Positions 45,257 through 55,472 of a stretch of 64,000 nucleotides of DNA are shown in pieces. Source of the DNA: Mycobacterium intermedium (GTDB lineage: Bacteria > Actinomycetota > Actinomycetes > Mycobacteriales > Mycobacteriaceae); assembly GCF_002086275.1 (NCBI RefSeq), contig NZ_MVHT01000014.1, forward strand, positions 1 to 64,000, read 5' to 3'. Within the stretch, counting starts at the first letter, position 1. Every line of letters starts with the position of its first letter. The position numbers and the translations under genes are program-made. Below the pieces are notes generated by a model. It was given only the letters and a program-made list of their open reading frames with translations. It did not search any database and was not told the origin of the DNA.

Positions 45257-47059
45257 ATGGAGATCATCCGCAAGACGCCACACGACCTCAGCGTGCGGCC
45301 AAATCTCACCGATTACGAGTCGACATGTGCGCGGTTCGACTGGAGCGATGTGCCAGCACTTTGCGAAGGCATGGGCGGCGCGGGCAGCTGCAACATCGCG
45401 TACGCCGCCGTAAACCGCCACGCCGCGGGACCCGCCCGGACCCGTACTGCGTTGCGATTCATCGGCGCCAAAGGCCCCGATGGCGCACTGGCCACGCACG
45501 ATATTGCTTACGGTGAGCTCCACGCATTGATCAAGCGATTCTCCGGGGTGTTGCGATCCCTCGGCGTTGGCAAGGGCAGTCGTGTGTTCACGATCATGGG
45601 CCGCATCCCCGAGCTGTACATATCGATGTTGGGGACGCTGTATACCGGCGGTGTGGTCTCGCCACTGTTTTCCGCGTTCGGCCCTGAACCGATAGCCACC
45701 AGGGTGAACATCGGCGAGGCGGATGTACTGGTAACCACCAGATCAATCTTTCAACGCAAGATCGCCAAGATTCGCGATGGCATCCCGTCGGTAAAACACA
45801 TCTTGATAGTTGACGAGCACCACTCCGGTGCCCCACCAGCTGGAACTCTCGATTTCTGGCAATTGATGAACTCGGTTGACGAAGACACACCGATCGAACC
45901 GACAAGACCCGATGACCCGGCGTTGCTGCACTTCACCAGCGGCACCACCGGCACACCGAAGGGTGCGCAACACGTACACGGCGCAGTGGCAATGCATTAC
46001 GTGACCGGCTTTTATGCGCTCGATTTGCACGACGACGACATTTATTGGTGCACCGCCGATCCCGGCTGGGTCACTGGAACTTCGTACGGCATCATCAGCC
46101 CGCTGCTGCACGGGGTGACGTCCATCGTCGACGAGGCGGAATTCGACGCAGAGCGCTGGTACTCGATCCTGCAAGACCAGGCCGTCTCGGTGTGGTACAC
46201 GGCCCCGACCGCAATCAGGATGCTGATCAAGGCAGGCCCTGAGTTGGCTTCTCACTACCGATTCCCCCGTCTCCGGTTCATTGCCAGCGTGGGCGAGCCG
46301 CTCAACCCGGAAGCTGTCTGGTGGGGTAAACGTGTGTTGGGATTGCCAATTCACGACAATTGGTGGCAGACCGAAACAGGCGGCATAATGATCGCCAACA
46401 CCCCCGCCTTCGACATAAAACCCGGATCGATGGGTCGACCGCTGCCCGGAGTGGCCGCATACATTGTGCGGCACAACGATGACGGCACCATCACGGTCGT
46501 TGATGAACCCGGTGTCGAGGGCGAGCTGGCGCTCAAACCGGGCTGGCCATCGATGTTCCGGGGCTATCTACACGCCGATGAACGTTACGAAAAGTGCTTC
46601 AGGGACGGGCTTTACCTGACCGGTGACTTGGCCAAGAAGGATGCCGATGGCTACTTCTGGTTTGTCGGTCGAGCAGACGATGTGATCAAGTCCGCAGGAC
46701 ATCTGATCGGTCCCTTCGAAGTCGAGAGTGCACTCACGGACCATCCGGCGGTTGCCGAAGCCGCGGTGATCGGTAAACCAGATCCCACCGTCGGCGAACG
46801 AGTGAAAGCCTTTGTCACCGTGAAGTCTGGTGTCGTAGCCGACGAAGACCTCCGCATGGAACTCCTCGGCCACGCCCGCAAACGACTCGGTGCGGCCGTC
46901 GCACCAAAGGAAATTGAGTTCGTTGCCATGCTGCCACACACAAGCAGTGGCAAGATCATGCGGCGACTCCTGAAGGCGCGCGAACTAGGCCTGCCCGAAG
47001 GCGACACCTCGACCATCGAACGCCAGCCCCAACCGGAGACCCAAGGGGCGTCACTGTGA
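45257..47059 (+). CDS. Acetyl-CoA synthetase-like acyl-CoA ligase (AcsA type)
   Basis: 600 residues. ANL motifs: [72 protein letters not shown] and the regulatory-lysine motif [19 protein letters not shown] is the acetate/propionate-type binding loop. It converts acetate (or a similar short acid) to acyl-CoA. First gene of a five-gene operon with four-base overlaps; AGGA lies nine bases before ATG 45257. Pairing with E1/E2 suggests two routes to acetyl-CoA: from acetate and from pyruvate or another 2-oxo acid. Confidence 0.9.
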   Translation: MEIIRKTPHDLSVRPNLTDYESTCARFDWSDVPALCEGMGGAGSCNIAYAAVNRHAAGPARTRTALRFIGAKGPDGALATHDIAYGELHALIKRFSGVLRSLGVGKGSRVFTIMGRIPELYISMLGTLYTGGVVSPLFSAFGPEPIATRVNIGEADVLVTTRSIFQRKIAKIRDGIPSVKHILIVDEHHSGAPPAGTLDFWQLMNSVDEDTPIEPTRPDDPALLHFTSGTTGTPKGAQHVHGAVAMHYVTGFYALDLHDDDIYWCTADPGWVTGTSYGIISPLLHGVTSIVDEAEFDAERWYSILQDQAVSVWYTAPTAIRMLIKAGPELASHYRFPRLRFIASVGEPLNPEAVWWGKRVLGLPIHDNWWQTETGGIMIANTPAFDIKPGSMGRPLPGVAAYIVRHNDDGTITVVDEPGVEGELALKPGWPSMFRGYLHADERYEKCFRDGLYLTGDLAKKDADGYFWFVGRADDVIKSAGHLIGPFEVESALTDHPAVAEAAVIGKPDPTVGERVKAFVTVKSGVVADEDLRMELLGHARKRLGAAVAPKEIEFVAMLPHTSSGKIMRRLLKARELGLPEGDTSTIERQPQPETQGASL

Positions 47060-48069
47060 TTGAGGGAAACTTGGCGCGGGCGCTGTTGTCTGACATGATC
47101 CGCGTGCGCCGGATGGAAGAGAAATGCGCGGAACTCTACAGCGCGGGGAAAATCCGTGGGTTCCTGCACCTCTACGTTGGGGAGGAAGCCGTCGCCGCCG
47201 GGTCATTGCGCGCGCTGAGCAATGTCGACGCCGTCGTCGCGACCTATCGCGAGCATGCCCACGCGCTATTACACGGCATCCCGATGACCAGAATCATGGC
47301 CGAGATGTTCGGCAAGGAGCAGGGCTGCTCGCGTGGACGCGGCGGGTCGATGCACCTTTTCGATGCGGCTACTCGTTTCTATGGCGGCAACGCCATTGTC
47401 GCCGGCGGGCTACCGCTTGCGGTGGGAATCGCCTTCGCCGACGCGATGTTTCACCGGAAACAGGTGACAGCGTGCTATTTCGGCGACGGCGCTGTGGCCG
47501 AGGGCGCATTTCACGAGGCGCTGAACATGGCGGCCTTGTGGCGCCTGCCGGTGCTGTTCTGTTGCGAGAACAACCTGTATGCGATGGGGACCGCCCTGGA
47601 TCGGGCGCAGTCACAGACCGACCTCACCATCAAGGCGGCGGCGTACCGTGTTCCGACGCTAGCCGTGGACGGGATGGACGTAGAAGCGTGCTATTCCGCC
47701 ACACAACAGGCCGTGTCGCACGTCCGCGGCACGGGCGGTCCATTCTTCATCGAGTTTCGCACCTACCGGTTCCGTGCGCATTCGATGTTCGACCCAGAGC
47801 TTTACCGGGACAAGGCGGAAGTCGAGAAGTGGCGCGAGCGCGACCCGATCCATTCATTTGTCGCACAGTGCCTGTCCGACGGGACGCTGTCCGACGGCGA
47901 CGTTGACGACATCGAGAGTGCGGCGGCCGTTGAGATCGGCGATGCGGTGGCCTATGCCGAGGCTGGAACCTGGGAGGACACCGCGGATCTCGAGCGCGAT
48001 GTGCTTACCCCGCCAGCTACTGATCACGAGGTAGCACTCGAGGAATCGACACCGGAGCCGGCGCGATGA
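47056..48069 (+). CDS. pdhA: 2-oxo acid dehydrogenase E1 component, alpha subunit
   Basis: 337 residues. Thiamine diphosphate motif [31 protein letters not shown], active-site loop [15 protein letters not shown]. Similar to PdhA/AcoA; substrate (pyruvate, acetoin or branched 2-oxo acid) is not fixed by sequence alone. Overlaps acsA-like and E1-beta genes by four bases each. Confidence 0.92.
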   Translation: MIEGNLARALLSDMIRVRRMEEKCAELYSAGKIRGFLHLYVGEEAVAAGSLRALSNVDAVVATYREHAHALLHGIPMTRIMAEMFGKEQGCSRGRGGSMHLFDAATRFYGGNAIVAGGLPLAVGIAFADAMFHRKQVTACYFGDGAVAEGAFHEALNMAALWRLPVLFCCENNLYAMGTALDRAQSQTDLTIKAAAYRVPTLAVDGMDVEACYSATQQAVSHVRGTGGPFFIEFRTYRFRAHSMFDPELYRDKAEVEKWRERDPIHSFVAQCLSDGTLSDGDVDDIESAAAVEIGDAVAYAEAGTWEDTADLERDVLTPPATDHEVALEESTPEPAR

Positions 48070-49046
48070 AGAAGAATACCTACCGCAGTGCGGTGCACGA
48101 TGCGATCCGCGACGCCTTACACGAAGATGACCGCGTAGTGCTGATCGGCGAAGACGTGGGTCGGTACGGCGGAACGTACGCGGTGTCCAAGGGCCTACTG
48201 GCCGAATTTGGTGTCGACCGGGTACGCGATGCTCCCCTGTCGGAACTCGGCTTCGTCGGTGTTGGAATCGGCGCTGCCCTCAACGGGCTCCGCCCGATCG
48301 TCGAGGTGATGACGGTCAACTTCAGCCTGTTGGCGCTGGATCAGATCGTCAACACCGCTGCAGCCCTCCGTCATATGTCGGGCGGGCAGTTTTCGGTCCC
48401 GCTCGTAATCCGGATGGCGACGGGCGCGGGGCGCCAACTGGCAGCGCAGCATTCTCACAGCCTCGAACCGTGGTACGCCCATATCCCCGGCATCAAGGTG
48501 CTGTCCCCTGCCACCGTCGAAGACGCCTACGGCATGCTGGGCCCAGCACTGGCCGACCCCGATCCAGTGGTGATCTTCGAGCACGTTCAGCTCTACAACA
48601 CGTCGGCAGATGTCGACGAACTCGTTGCGACGGACATCGACCGCGCGGCGATTCGACGCTCTGGCAATGACGTCACCCTGCTGACCTACGGCGGCTGTCT
48701 ACCGAAGGCACTCGATGCGGCGAATGAGTTGTCCCTACGCGGAATCGATTGCGAAGTCGTCGATCTACGGGTGCTGAGACCCCTGGATGAAGACACCATC
48801 CTGGAATCGGTCCGCAAGACACATCGTGCCGTCGTGATCGACGAGGCCTGGCGCAGCGGAAGTCTCGCGGCAGAAGTCATGGCCCGGATCATGGAGGGAG
48901 CCTTCTACGATCTCGACGCGCCTGTCGCCCGGGTATGTAGTGCCGAGGTCCCCATCCCTTACGCGAAACACCTCGAGCAGGCCGCACTGCCGCAACCCGC
49001 CGCGATCGTGTCCGCGGTGGAATTCCTTTTTGGTGACCGGCCATGA
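48066..49046 (+). CDS. pdhB: 2-oxo acid dehydrogenase E1 component, beta subunit
   Basis: 326 residues. Transketolase pyrimidine domain ([54 protein letters not shown]) and C-terminal domain ([33 protein letters not shown]). It pairs with the preceding alpha subunit to form the heterotetrameric E1. Overlaps the E2 gene by four bases. Confidence 0.93.
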   Translation: MKKNTYRSAVHDAIRDALHEDDRVVLIGEDVGRYGGTYAVSKGLLAEFGVDRVRDAPLSELGFVGVGIGAALNGLRPIVEVMTVNFSLLALDQIVNTAAALRHMSGGQFSVPLVIRMATGAGRQLAAQHSHSLEPWYAHIPGIKVLSPATVEDAYGMLGPALADPDPVVIFEHVQLYNTSADVDELVATDIDRAAIRRSGNDVTLLTYGGCLPKALDAANELSLRGIDCEVVDLRVLRPLDEDTILESVRKTHRAVVIDEAWRSGSLAAEVMARIMEGAFYDLDAPVARVCSAEVPIPYAKHLEQAALPQPAAIVSAVEFLFGDRP

Positions 49047-50311
49047 TCGAGTTCAAGATGCCCTCGCTGGGCGCCGACATGGATGAAGGCACACTCGACG
49101 AGTGGCTGGTGAAGCCCGGCGACGAGGTGACGCGGGGGCAAGTCATCGCAGTCGTGGACACCACCAAGGCCGCGGTCGAAATCGAATGCTGGCAGGCCGG
49201 CACAATCAGCGAGATTCTGGTCCCGGTCGGTGAGACCGTCCAAGTGGGGACCGTATTGGCGACACTGGTGGAACCCGGCGCTCCCCCGGTCAAACCGCCC
49301 AGTCGACGCTCTCGGCCGTCGTCGAAACCCAAGAAGGAAGCCGCATCGCCGAAGCCCAAGCGGGCGGCCCCGCCGAAGGCCAAGCAACCGGCGATGTCAC
49401 CGAAAACGCCGGCGGCGGTTGCCACTCCCGGCCCGGTCTCGCACCGACGTCGCTGGATCTCCCCTGCGGCGCGCCGCCTGGCCCAAACCCTGAGCATCGA
49501 CCTGGATGGAGTCCAAGGCACCGGTCCACAAGGTGCGGTCACCATCAGCGACGTCGAGCACGCGTCAGCATCGTTGGCCGCCCAGGAACCGGCCAAGGAA
49601 CCGTTCACCAAGCCGCCAGGGAAGCGGACCGCAGCCGATCGGGCAGCCCAGATGCGAAAGTCCATCGCTGCCGCGATGAGCCGATCTAAGCGCGAGATCC
49701 CACACTATTACCTTGCCCAAGAAATTCTGTTTGACAAATCGTTGACGTGGCTGACCGCGCGCAACGCGGAGCGTTCCATCGACGAGCGTGTGTTGCCCGC
49801 CGCATTGCTCGTCAAAGCCGTCGGCATCGCGGCGCAGCGTTTTGGCGAATTCAATGGCTTCTGGACAGACGCCGGCTTCGACGCCGCGCCCAAAGTTCAT
49901 GTCGGCGTGGCGATCTCCCTGCGCGGCGGGGGTCTCGTTGCGCCCGCCATCCATGACGTTCCCGACAAGAAGCTCGATGAACTGATGGACAATCTGGCCG
50001 ATCTCGTCGCGCGCGCCCGGTCCTTCTCACTGCGCAGTTCCGAGATGTCCGACCCGACCCTCACCGTCACCAACCTCGGCGACAAAGGCGTCGATACCGT
50101 CTTCGGCGTCATCTATCCACCACAGGTGGCCATCGTCGGATTCGGACGCCCAACCGAACGGGTTTGGGTCGTCGACGGCGGTATCCGCATTGTCAAGACC
50201 ATCCAAGCCACGCTTGCCGCCGACCATAGGGCCAGCGACGGCCACCGCGGCGCCCTGTTCCTCGCCGCAATCAATGACCTGCTTCAACAACCCGAACTAC
50301 TAGAGAAATGA
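49043..50311 (+). CDS. pdhC: Dihydrolipoamide acyltransferase E2
   Basis: 422 residues: one lipoyl domain (1-78; lipoyl lysine in [12 protein letters not shown]), a Lys/Pro/Ala-rich linker, the peripheral subunit-binding domain ([35 protein letters not shown], about 135-170), and the catalytic domain ending [21 protein letters not shown], where His and Asp of the active site are kept. No E3 dehydrogenase gene follows, so a shared Lpd must be used. Confidence 0.93.
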   Translation: MIEFKMPSLGADMDEGTLDEWLVKPGDEVTRGQVIAVVDTTKAAVEIECWQAGTISEILVPVGETVQVGTVLATLVEPGAPPVKPPSRRSRPSSKPKKEAASPKPKRAAPPKAKQPAMSPKTPAAVATPGPVSHRRRWISPAARRLAQTLSIDLDGVQGTGPQGAVTISDVEHASASLAAQEPAKEPFTKPPGKRTAADRAAQMRKSIAAAMSRSKREIPHYYLAQEILFDKSLTWLTARNAERSIDERVLPAALLVKAVGIAAQRFGEFNGFWTDAGFDAAPKVHVGVAISLRGGGLVAPAIHDVPDKKLDELMDNLADLVARARSFSLRSSEMSDPTLTVTNLGDKGVDTVFGVIYPPQVAIVGFGRPTERVWVVDGGIRIVKTIQATLAADHRASDGHRGALFLAAINDLLQQPELLEK

Positions 50312-50317
50312 TGCGCC

Positions 50318-50578
50318 ATGACCAACGGTGACACGCGGGAACAGGTTCTTGACATTCTGAAAACCATTGCCCCAGAAGTTGAAACCGACGAAATTCAGGA
50401 CGACGAACTGCTGCGCGAGCAAGTGGACCTTGACTCCATGGACTGGCTGAGCTTTCTGCGCCGGATACACCAACAACTGCACGTAGATATCCCGGAATCG
50501 GATTACTCTTCCCTAGAGACGTTGGCTGACGTGGTCGGCTACGTCGAGAGGAAGGCACCCATCACGGGTAGCAGTTGA
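50318..50578 (+). CDS. Acyl carrier protein
   Basis: 86 residues. Helical ACP with the phosphopantetheine serine in VDLDSMDWLSFLRRI. Seven bases after the E2 stop, so co-transcribed. An ACP attached to an E1/E2 complex is unusual; it could accept an acyl group from the complex or ligase and pass it to the acyltransferase that follows. Confidence 0.9.
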   Translation: MTNGDTREQVLDILKTIAPEVETDEIQDDELLREQVDLDSMDWLSFLRRIHQQLHVDIPESDYSSLETLADVVGYVERKAPITGSS

Positions 50579-50589
50579 GTTGCCCTCCG

Positions 50590-50609
50590 AAGGGGACCAA
50601 CGGCACTAT
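50590..50609 (+). promoter_or_regulatory. DosR-box-like site upstream of Tgs1-like gene
   Basis: AAGGGGACCAACGGCACTAT keeps the strong half-site GGGGAC and agrees at about 12 of 20 consensus positions. It stands 60 bases before the start codon. Confidence 0.4.
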
Positions 50610-50668
50610 CAGTTGTGGCCCACACCACGAAAAGTGATGCCCAGAGGCGCAGTTGGAGGTGGGTGGCG

Positions 50669-52081
50669 ATGGAACAGCTGACAACCACGGAGGCGAGTTT
50701 CCTGGAGGCGGAGGACGCCGACCGGCAGATGAATCTGGCGATCGGCGCACTGGCCGTCATCGACGGCCCCACCCCCGAACGCGATGACCTGATCACGACG
50801 CTGTCGCAGCGACTGGCCACCATTCCTCGCTTGACCCAGGTGGTGCGCAAACATACCCTCGAGGTCGCGGCACCAGAATGGGTCGACGACGCGAATTTCC
50901 ACATCACCCACCATGTCCACTGGGCTGCCGTGCCACCGCCCGGAAATGACCGCGAGTTGTTCCGCGCGGTGGCCGACCTGATGGAACGCCGACTCGATCG
51001 CGACCACCCGTTGTGGGACTGCTGGGTCCTTGACGGACTTCCGGACGGCCGATGGGCGGCGCTGTTGAAGATCCATCACTGCCTTGCCGACGGGGTCGCC
51101 GCAGTTCGGATGCTGGCGATGATCTCTGACGCGGGCCCTGGCGCGACGTTCGCCAGCGAAATCCATGCCATCAAGGAGACTCCGGCACCTGCACCCGGTT
51201 CGTCAGGGCTGAGCCTCAACCCGCTGGTGTGGTCCAAGGGAATGTGGCGCGTATCGGTAGCTGGCACCAAGTTCGCTTCTCAAACAGTGCGTGGTGCAAC
51301 GGAATTTGCAGCGGGATTGGTTATGCCTGCCGCGGGCTCGTCGGTCAAGGGCTCGGCGCCCGCGATGCGCCGCTACAGCGCGACGCGGTTGTCGCTCAAC
51401 GACGTCGAAACCATATGTGACGCATATGGGGTGACGCCGAACGATGTGGCACTGGCCGCCATTACCGACGGCTATCGTGCGGCACTGACGCGCCGGGGTC
51501 ACAAACCCCGCCGCAACTACCTACGCACCCTGGTCCCGGTATTGGTGCGTTCACCAGACGCCCCGGAAGGCTTGGATATTCGAGTGTCGGCAACGCTGCC
51601 GTACCTGCCGATCGAGCAGAGTGACCCGGTGAAGCGGTTGCGTCTCATCCACAGCCGACTGAACAGACTCAACAGCGGCGGGGAGCGCGAGGCCGAGAGT
51701 CCCATTGTGAGGGTGACCGAACACGTACCCTTCATGCTCAGCGCGTGGACGGTTCGGCTGCTGACTCGGCTGCCGCAACGCAGCGTTGTCACGCTTGCGA
51801 CCAATATGCCGGGTCCCCGTCACCGGCTACAGGTGCTGGGTCGACCGGTGGAAAGGTTGCTGCCAGTACCACCCATTGCGATGCACTCGCGCACCGTCGT
51901 CAACATGCTTAGCTATGTCGATGAGCTGGCATTCGGCATCACCGGCGATTACGACGCGACCCCCGATGTCGATGAACTCACGCAAGGCGTCAAGCTCGGA
52001 GTCGCCCGACTGCTCGCCCGCGCCCTATCGCGTAACCGTTCGAAAGCTAAGCGCAGCAGGCCTTCTGCGTCAGCCAACTAG
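50669..52081 (+). CDS. WS/DGAT triacylglycerol synthase, Tgs1-like
   Basis: 470 residues. Catalytic HHCLADG (about residue 137) in LLKIHHCLADGVAAVRML; N-terminus EQLTTTEASFLEAEDADRQMNLAIGALAVIDGP resembles Tgs1 (Rv3130c), the main hypoxic TAG synthase; C-terminal VVTLATNMPGPRHRLQVLGRPV holds the family's NxPGP motif. It acylates diacylglycerol or alcohols with acyl-CoA. ATG 50669 follows GGAGGT. It closely follows the acs-pdh-ACP operon on the same strand. Confidence 0.93.
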   Translation: MEQLTTTEASFLEAEDADRQMNLAIGALAVIDGPTPERDDLITTLSQRLATIPRLTQVVRKHTLEVAAPEWVDDANFHITHHVHWAAVPPPGNDRELFRAVADLMERRLDRDHPLWDCWVLDGLPDGRWAALLKIHHCLADGVAAVRMLAMISDAGPGATFASEIHAIKETPAPAPGSSGLSLNPLVWSKGMWRVSVAGTKFASQTVRGATEFAAGLVMPAAGSSVKGSAPAMRRYSATRLSLNDVETICDAYGVTPNDVALAAITDGYRAALTRRGHKPRRNYLRTLVPVLVRSPDAPEGLDIRVSATLPYLPIEQSDPVKRLRLIHSRLNRLNSGGEREAESPIVRVTEHVPFMLSAWTVRLLTRLPQRSVVTLATNMPGPRHRLQVLGRPVERLLPVPPIAMHSRTVVNMLSYVDELAFGITGDYDATPDVDELTQGVKLGVARLLARALSRNRSKAKRSRPSASAN

Positions 52082-52217
52082 ACAAACCAAGTAAACAGCA
52101 GGTTGACTGGCGGCTACTTCAGGCCCAGCCATTGCACACAGTGCCATGTCGCTACGAAAAAGTGGAGCGCAACAGCCATCATGTCCAGTATGAGAATGCG
52201 TAGCCCAGGGCAGTGCG

Positions 52218-54857
52218 TTGACGGGAAAATATAGCTCCGACCATGCGGGCGTCTCTGCGGATCGCGCGGACCTGTCCCGATCTCGAATTGCCGACGCAAC
52301 GGTCGCCCAGGTAATGAGCTGGTTGGATACCTCGGCGGAGGGGTTGTCCGTGGCCGAAGCCAAGGCCAGGTTGGGCACGTTCGGTCCGAATTCCGTTCGC
52401 ACTCACCGAGTGAGTGCCCTCGCCCTGCTGGGACGCCAACTCAACAACGCGGTGCTCGTGCTACTGGCGCTAACTGCGGCTTTGTCCTACCTGCTGGGCG
52501 ACAGCACACAAGCCGTCATCATCGGTGTGATCTTGTCAGTCAGCATCGGCCTTTCGTTTTTTAACGAATACCGTGCCGAGCGGGCTTCGGCTGCTCTGCA
52601 TGACCGTGTTCGCCATACGGCGGTGGTCCTCCGCGACGGCAAGTCCATCCGCATGGATGTCACTGCCTTGGTCCCAGGCGATGTCATCCGATTGATACTG
52701 GGCGAAGTAGTGCCGGCCGATACCCGGTTGATCACCGTGAATGGGTTGGAGTGCGATGAAGCCATCCTCACGGGCGAAGCGACCGCAACGCAGAAAGTGT
52801 CGGAACCAACCCCTCAGGCCAGAACAATCAGCGACGCAAACAATCTGGCGTTCATGGGCACTATCGTCAGCGCCGGCGAAGCCACCGGGGTGATTTACGC
52901 GACCGGAGCAACTGCCGAGTTCGGTCGCATCGCGATCGGATTGGGCGAACGACACCCCGAAACAGACTTCCAGCGCGGACTGCGGCGGTTCTCCTATCTC
53001 CTGCTCAAGGTTGCGCTAGCGCTCACCGTGGTCATCGTCTGCACCAATCTGGTACTGCGCCGACCGTTCATTGATTCGGCCCTCTTCGGCCTGGCCATCG
53101 CCGTCGGTATCACACCGCAATTGCTTCCCGCAATCGTCAGCACCAGCCTGGCCTCGGGTGCACACCGGTTGGCCCGGCTCAAGGTACTGGTGAAGCGCCT
53201 GGTCTGCATCGAGGATCTGGGCGACATAGACGTCCTTTTGACCGATAAGACGGGCACGTTGACCGACGGGCGGATCGAGTTGGTTGACGCCGTCGCCCCC
53301 GACGGACAACACGCACCCCTGGTGCTGCGGTATGGATTGCTGGCCACCGACCTCGACCCGTCGACGGGCGGCGTAAGCGCGAACGACCTCGACGCCGCAC
53401 TGTGGCGTGGCCGCCCTGCCGTCTCGGGAGTTGCGCGTCTGGCTTTTCTTCCCTTCGATCACAGCCGACGGGCCACCTCGGCCATCATCGAGTCGGCAGA
53501 GGGCAGGCTCGTTGTGGTCAAGGGGGCGCCCGAGCAGGTAATGGCGCACTGCAACGAGATTCCCGACGTTGCCCGCCAGACGTTGGCCGCGCTGTTCGCT
53601 GACGGTCGTCGAGTCGTCGCGGTGGCGAGCAAACCCGCCCCCGGACAGACCACCCTTTGCGCCGAGGACGAGCGAGATCTGGAACTTGCGGGTTTCCTCG
53701 TCTTCGCGGACAACCCGAAGTCAGATGTGCGGGATTCCCTAGCCCGACTCGCCGCGTTGGGCATCGAGGTCAAAGTGGCCACCGGAGACAATCCTCGAGT
53801 AGCCGAGAAGGTTTGCACTGATATCGGATTGGTTAACAAGGGCGCCATCGACGGCGCCGAACTCGAAACGATGAGCGATGACGAACTCCGCTCCGCCGCA
53901 ACCACTCACAGTATTTTCGCGCGCATCTCGCCCGAGCAAAAGGCGCGCCTCATCACCGCACTCCGGCACTCCCGACGCTCCGTTGGATTCCTCGGCGACG
54001 GAGTCAACGATGCGCTGGCCCTTCATGCGGCCGATGTCGGTATTTCCGTCGACACCGCAACGGACATCGCAAAGGACGCGGCCGATGTGGTGTTGCTGCA
54101 GAAGGATCTCGGGGTACTGGCCCAGGGTGTCGCCGAAGGCCGACGCATCTTCGCCAACACCATCAAGTACGTTTTGATGGGCACTTCAAGCAATTTCGGC
54201 AATATGTTCAGCGCCGCGGCCGCCTCGGCAGTACTTCCCTTTCTGCCGATGTTGCCCAGTCAGATACTGCTCAACAATTTGCTCTACGACACCTCGCAGC
54301 TTGCGATACCCACCGACCGCGTGGACAACGACCAGCTGCAGGCGCCGGCACACTGGAACATTGGGTTCATCCGTCGATTCATGTTGACGTTCGGACCGAT
54401 CAGTTCGCTGTTTGACTTCCTGACCTTCGGCCTCATGTTGGTCGTCTTGCACGCCGGTGCCGGCGAGTTCCACACCGGCTGGTTCGTGGAATCCCTTGCC
54501 ACACAGACACTGATCATTTTCGCCATCCGGACACGGCGGGTGCCCTTCCTCCGCAGCCGACCTGGGTTGCTTCTAACGGTGTCGACAGTGTCAATCGTCG
54601 CACTGGGAGTGACGCTGACGATTTCGCCGCTGGCCCACAGTCTTGGGTTCGTATCCCTGCCCTGGCAGTTCTTTGCCGCACTTGTCGGCCTCACCGCTGG
54701 CTACCTTGGGCTCGTCGAAATCATCAAGTCTTGGTTCTACCGCGAACCGAGCCGTCCGGCCACTCAACCGTACCGCATCCGTGGGCGCACATATCGAATT
54801 CATCGGCGGGCGGCGCGGTTCAGCGATCGAGGCCCACTGCCCGCCCTAACACGTTAG
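52218..54857 (+). CDS. MgtA-type (P3B) Mg2+-transporting P-type ATPase
   Basis: 879 residues. TGEAT, DKTGTLTDGR (phosphorylated Asp), KGAPEQV, and GFLGDGVNDALALHAADVGISVDTATDIAKDAADVVLLQKDL. The C-terminal membrane part MGTSSNFGNMFSAAAASA...FLPMLPSQILLNNLLYDTSQLAIPTDRVD is characteristic of MgtA/MgtB rather than heavy-metal pumps. It imports Mg2+. The start seems to be TTG 52218; no ATG or GTG with a good ribosome site lies near. Isolated transcription unit between acyltransferase and small membrane genes. Confidence 0.9.
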   Translation: MTGKYSSDHAGVSADRADLSRSRIADATVAQVMSWLDTSAEGLSVAEAKARLGTFGPNSVRTHRVSALALLGRQLNNAVLVLLALTAALSYLLGDSTQAVIIGVILSVSIGLSFFNEYRAERASAALHDRVRHTAVVLRDGKSIRMDVTALVPGDVIRLILGEVVPADTRLITVNGLECDEAILTGEATATQKVSEPTPQARTISDANNLAFMGTIVSAGEATGVIYATGATAEFGRIAIGLGERHPETDFQRGLRRFSYLLLKVALALTVVIVCTNLVLRRPFIDSALFGLAIAVGITPQLLPAIVSTSLASGAHRLARLKVLVKRLVCIEDLGDIDVLLTDKTGTLTDGRIELVDAVAPDGQHAPLVLRYGLLATDLDPSTGGVSANDLDAALWRGRPAVSGVARLAFLPFDHSRRATSAIIESAEGRLVVVKGAPEQVMAHCNEIPDVARQTLAALFADGRRVVAVASKPAPGQTTLCAEDERDLELAGFLVFADNPKSDVRDSLARLAALGIEVKVATGDNPRVAEKVCTDIGLVNKGAIDGAELETMSDDELRSAATTHSIFARISPEQKARLITALRHSRRSVGFLGDGVNDALALHAADVGISVDTATDIAKDAADVVLLQKDLGVLAQGVAEGRRIFANTIKYVLMGTSSNFGNMFSAAAASAVLPFLPMLPSQILLNNLLYDTSQLAIPTDRVDNDQLQAPAHWNIGFIRRFMLTFGPISSLFDFLTFGLMLVVLHAGAGEFHTGWFVESLATQTLIIFAIRTRRVPFLRSRPGLLLTVSTVSIVALGVTLTISPLAHSLGFVSLPWQFFAALVGLTAGYLGLVEIIKSWFYREPSRPATQPYRIRGRTYRIHRRAARFSDRGPLPALTR

Positions 54858-55000
54858 ACTGCAACGCTATTGCGTCCGGTAGCGAACGTGCGTGCTGGGC
54901 GAATGAGGACCTTCGACTCTACCGAGGGCACCCGCCAAAGTGGTCGAATCATCTCGATGGGATGGAAAATCCCATGAGTGACGCAAGATCGAGGTGAATC

Positions 55001-55468
55001 ATGAGTTCGTCACAGCAGACCACACTCACTACGCGCAGGTTTGCCCGCGTACTCGGCCCCTACGTCACGATTATCACCGTGGTGGCGATTTCACGCGCGT
55101 CAGCAATGCGAACGCTGATGACCGATTTCCGCGCAAACTCGGCGTGGCCATGGGTTACCGGCGCGTTCGTGCTGCTAAGTGGGTTGATAGTTGTCGCTCT
55201 GCACCCATATTGGCGGGGCGCTCCGGCGGTCATCGTGTCAACGCTCGGGTGGCTGACAGTTCTCAAAGGGGTCTTTCTGATGACAGTGCCATACGGCTAT
55301 ATGTCCTTCGCGGATTCCGTAGCCGGCGCGTTCGACTGGTGGCGCGCAGGCTTTGTCGTTATCGCATTGCTCGGGGTGTACCTGACCTTCGTCGGATGGA
55401 TGCCCACCCCAAGCCGGCAGGTTGAACAGCCGACACATTCGGCACCTGATATCCCCCGCGCGGCTTAG
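55001..55468 (+). CDS. Small four-helix membrane protein
   Basis: 155 residues with four hydrophobic helices (VLGPYVTIITVVAISRA, WPWVTGAFVLLSGLIVVAL, AVIVSTLGWLTVLKGVFLM, AGFVVIALLGVYLTFVGW) and a polar tail. GAGGTGA precedes the ATG. Not recognised as a named family; similar small proteins occur beside dormancy genes. Convergent with the second WS/DGAT gene, only four bases apart. Confidence 0.7.
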   Translation: MSSSQQTTLTTRRFARVLGPYVTIITVVAISRASAMRTLMTDFRANSAWPWVTGAFVLLSGLIVVALHPYWRGAPAVIVSTLGWLTVLKGVFLMTVPYGYMSFADSVAGAFDWWRAGFVVIALLGVYLTFVGWMPTPSRQVEQPTHSAPDIPRAA

Positions 55469-55472
55469 GGAG

